Origin: an uncultured Muribaculaceae bacterium
Lineage (GTDB): Bacteria > Bacteroidota > Bacteroidia > Bacteroidales > Muribaculaceae
Assembly (NCBI GenBank): GCA_947177435.1
Contig: CAMWUM010000007.1
Location: 1 to 16,892, forward strand
Direction of reading: 5' to 3'
DNA length: 16,892 nucleotides
A model generated the notes under the pieces. It worked only from the letters and a program-made list of their open reading frames with translations, searched no databases and was not told the origin of the DNA. Positions 14,946 through 16,892 of the stretch are shown here, one piece after another. Both the position numbers and the translations under genes were made by a program. The first letter of the stretch is position 1, and every line of letters starts with the position of its first letter.

Positions 14946-16892
14946 TTACTTCTTGACAGTCAACTTGAAAGTCAAGCGCTGGCCATTGGCGGACTCGACA
15001 ACGAGGATGTAATATCCCGATGAGATATTAGTGAGGTCGAGGCGCGAATCCCTGCCGTCAAACGACTTCATCAGCACGCCCGAGAGATCGTAAACGAGAG
15101 CACGGTTGAACGCGCCCTTAACGTTGACGTAGTCAGTTGCGGGATTGGGATAGATGCTGAGGCCGTCGTTGTCGACAATGCCAATGCCCGAAGTACCGAA
15201 CTGCACGGTGGCAGGCTCGGACTCACCCGATGCGTACACCGCCTTTACCTGAGCGACGTGCACATCCTCGGGAATATTGTCGAAGGCGTAAGAACACTTG
15301 TCGGTATCAGCCACCTTGCTGCCATCGAGCCATACTTCGTACTTAACCTCGGGACCAGAAACTGCGGTGTTCATGGGCAGGCCGTTGCCTGAGAAGATCT
15401 CAACGTCGTCGATAAACAGCGTGAAGCCGTCAGGCGAGATGCAGTTCACGGCCACGTAGCGGGCATCGGCGGGTACGGTGTATTCATACTCCGTCCATTC
15501 CTGCTTGGGTACGTCGATGTTGTCGGCAAGCCACTCAAACGCCTCGGGCTCCAGGCCGGTGGTTGAGTAACCAACGCGGATTACCTCGCCGTAAGTCTGC
15601 GAATAGCCACGGGCATAGAAACGGAAGGTGAAATCTTCGTGGTAGGTCAGGCGCGGCGAGATGAACCAGTCGTCGCTGCCGGTAAATCCGGCAAAGCAAG
15701 CGAGTTCGGCCTTGCCTGTGTGCGGCAGCGATGCCGACCTAAGCTCGGCCATCGACGGAGTGGTGAGCCATGGATTGAACACCATGAACGAACCGGGCTG
15801 AGTGCGTCCGGGGAAATCGAAGTCAGACTCGGCAAACGTGCGGGCGCCATCGCCGTCGCGGTACAGCCAACCGACTTCGCCAGCCGATGCCTGAGCGAAC
15901 GGAGTGTGGTCCTCAAAGCCATCGAATATCTCACCGGACTCATTCCAAGTAAGCAGATAGCCCTCATCGGCGCTTCCACTAACAACCACATTGACGGGCT
16001 GAGCGATGATCTCTTTCAGTACAACGTCGCCAAGGTCGGTAATCTCGCTTGCAAGCATATCCACATCCTGAGAGTCAAACTCGTAACCGGGAAGTTCGAC
16101 ATCAAGGGTGTATTGGCTGCGCCATACGCCATTGAATTCAACCTGGCCATCAGCGCCGACGGTGGCGGCATGGCTCTCGGTGAGATCAGACGTAGCGAGC
16201 GTTACAGCCGCGCCAGCGGCGCTGCCTGAGTGCGAGTTGGTCTTGACATTCATCTTCACAGTGCCGTACATCAGATGAGGAATATAGGGAGTGGCGACCT
16301 TTGCGGTCTCAACATTGTCGGGATAAACGGCGCTTACAGCGTAACGATATACGCCGGCAGGCAGATTGTTCCATGTAGCGTCCGACAGCGAAGTGAATGC
16401 CACTGGAGCATTGTTGATCGCTGTCCATTCGTCGCTGCCGTATCCTACGGAGCGCCATACGTTGTACTTCACAAACTCGGGTGCGGAATCACCACGATTT
16501 GCAAGTCCCTCGGCCGAATATGCGCGGCCATAGGCTCTGATCATAAGATTGCCGCCCAGATCCTCATTATTGAAGTACATAAAGTCGCCAGACGCGAAAT
16601 CGACAGAGAAGGCATAGGCACGCTCGGGCATGGGATATTCACGCAGGTTATCGTCGAGGCCGATAGCGTGGAAACCGGGATAGTTGATTGACACGAAACA
16701 ACCACGAGGCGCCTCTACAGAAGCCGGAAGTTCGTACTCAATCCACTGGTCATCAATATTGCGCACTGCTCGTTCGCTGTACAGCAGCGTGCCGGTGGGG
16801 TTGCCCTCTGCGTCAAGGTCGTAGATGTAGAGATTGACCGAATGGTGCGGACCGCCTTCCGAGGTAGTGTACCAGCTGACGCTGCCAAGGGT
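14946..16892 (-). CDS. Secreted multidomain protein with type IX secretion sorting domain (5' end outside window)
   Basis: The frame stays open to the window edge: 42 more codons precede the GTG at 16766, which encodes an internal Val. At least 648 codons are visible and the start and signal peptide lie outside. Residue numbers below count from 16766. A beta-sandwich and fibronectin-like segment (about 1-165) ends in PAGVYRYAVSAVYP. A carboxypeptidase-regulatory-like domain follows (about 167-255), then a choice-of-anchor J / cleaved-adhesin jelly roll (from DGFEDHTPF to TLFIDDVEIF, about 281-457) that appears inserted inside a fibronectin type III domain. A type A sorting tail comes last (about 530-606), with LSIYPNPATDYVNV and SGYYILVV. 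The tail predicts export by the type IX system and surface attachment or release. No catalytic domain is visible in this part; the missing N-terminus may hold one. The gene ends before the hairpin at 14886-14917. Confidence 0.88.
   Translation of the reverse strand, partial: TLGSVSWYTTSEGGPHHSVNLYIYDLDAEGNPTGTLLYSERAVRNIDDQWIEYELPASVEAPRGCFVSINYPGFHAIGLDDNLREYPMPERAYAFSVDFASGDFMYFNNEDLGGNLMIRAYGRAYSAEGLANRGDSAPEFVKYNVWRSVGYGSDEWTAINNAPVAFTSLSDATWNNLPAGVYRYAVSAVYPDNVETAKVATPYIPHLMYGTVKMNVKTNSHSGSAAGAAVTLATSDLTESHAATVGADGQVEFNGVWRSQYTLDVELPGYEFDSQDVDMLASEITDLGDVVLKEIIAQPVNVVVSGSADEGYLLTWNESGEIFDGFEDHTPFAQASAGEVGWLYRDGDGARTFAESDFDFPGRTQPGSFMVFNPWLTTPSMAELRSASLPHTGKAELACFAGFTGSDDWFISPRLTYHEDFTFRFYARGYSQTYGEVIRVGYSTTGLEPEAFEWLADNIDVPKQEWTEYEYTVPADARYVAVNCISPDGFTLFIDDVEIFSGNGLPMNTAVSGPEVKYEVWLDGSKVADTDKCSYAFDNIPEDVHVAQVKAVYASGESEPATVQFGTSGIGIVDNDGLSIYPNPATDYVNVKGAFNRALVYDLSGVLMKSFDGRDSRLDLTNISSGYYILVVESANGQRLTFKLTVKK

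Noticed and set aside
16764-16766. GTG as the start of the secreted protein
   Set aside because: The frame is open for 42 more codons to the window edge with matching beta-sandwich sequence, so the GTG encodes an internal valine.
1-16892. CRISPR arrays, insertion sequences, tRNA or rRNA genes, invertible-promoter repeats, defence genes
   Set aside because: I looked for repeat-spacer patterns, transposase or integrase motifs, and cloverleaf or rRNA sequences, and saw none that could be supported.

Overview
The window looks like chromosomal DNA of a gut-type Bacteroidales (phylum Bacteroidota). A Muribaculaceae-like member is my guess from protein style and the roughly 50-57% G+C of most genes; this is not proven. 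Supporting signs are a C-terminal type A sorting domain of the type IX secretion system, an OMP_b-brl_3-type TonB-plug outer membrane protein, a NigD-like lipoprotein, Bacteroidota-style Wza/Wzc proteins, almost no Shine-Dalgarno sequences, and promoter candidates of the phylum-specific form TTTG-N19-21-TAnnTTTG.

Layout: One plus-strand gene (155-2464, outer membrane beta-barrel protein) is preceded by two overlapping candidate promoters and an inverted repeat. Everything else is on the minus strand. Reading in the direction of transcription, from high to low coordinates: (1) the 3' part of a large secreted multidomain protein with a sorting tail, entering from beyond the window (16892-14946), ending in a strong hairpin; (2) a compact surface polysaccharide operon wza - wzc - wzx - glycosyltransferase - wzy (14754-7960), behind a good promoter candidate, with lgt 8 bp further on (7951-7124); (3) a second block starting from its own promoter directly in front of lolD: lolD - NigD-like lipoprotein - DUF3467 protein - cysS - RecD-like helicase (7084-2467). 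The helicase ends only 2 bp from the convergent outer membrane gene.

The minus-strand genes are packed tightly. Four junctions are ATGA/GTGA stop-start overlaps, and no strong terminator is visible between 14754 and 2467, so read-through of one block into the next is possible. Functionally the middle of the window is about the cell envelope. The polysaccharide genes supply a flippase, a polymerase, one glycosyltransferase and the Wzc/Wza export pair, but no initiating sugar-phosphate transferase. Lgt and LolD then serve lipoprotein modification and sorting (Wza and the NigD-like protein are both predicted lipoproteins).

I do not see a clearly new system such as a defence island, CRISPR array, insertion sequence or RNA gene. 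The points most worth checking are an in-frame C8 tract inside the glycosyltransferase (possible phase variation), a lolD promoter that implies a leaderless mRNA, a 67-nt leader with no G in front of the DUF3467 gene that contains four 9-bp repeats, and a Wzc that keeps its kinase motifs but has no tyrosine tail.
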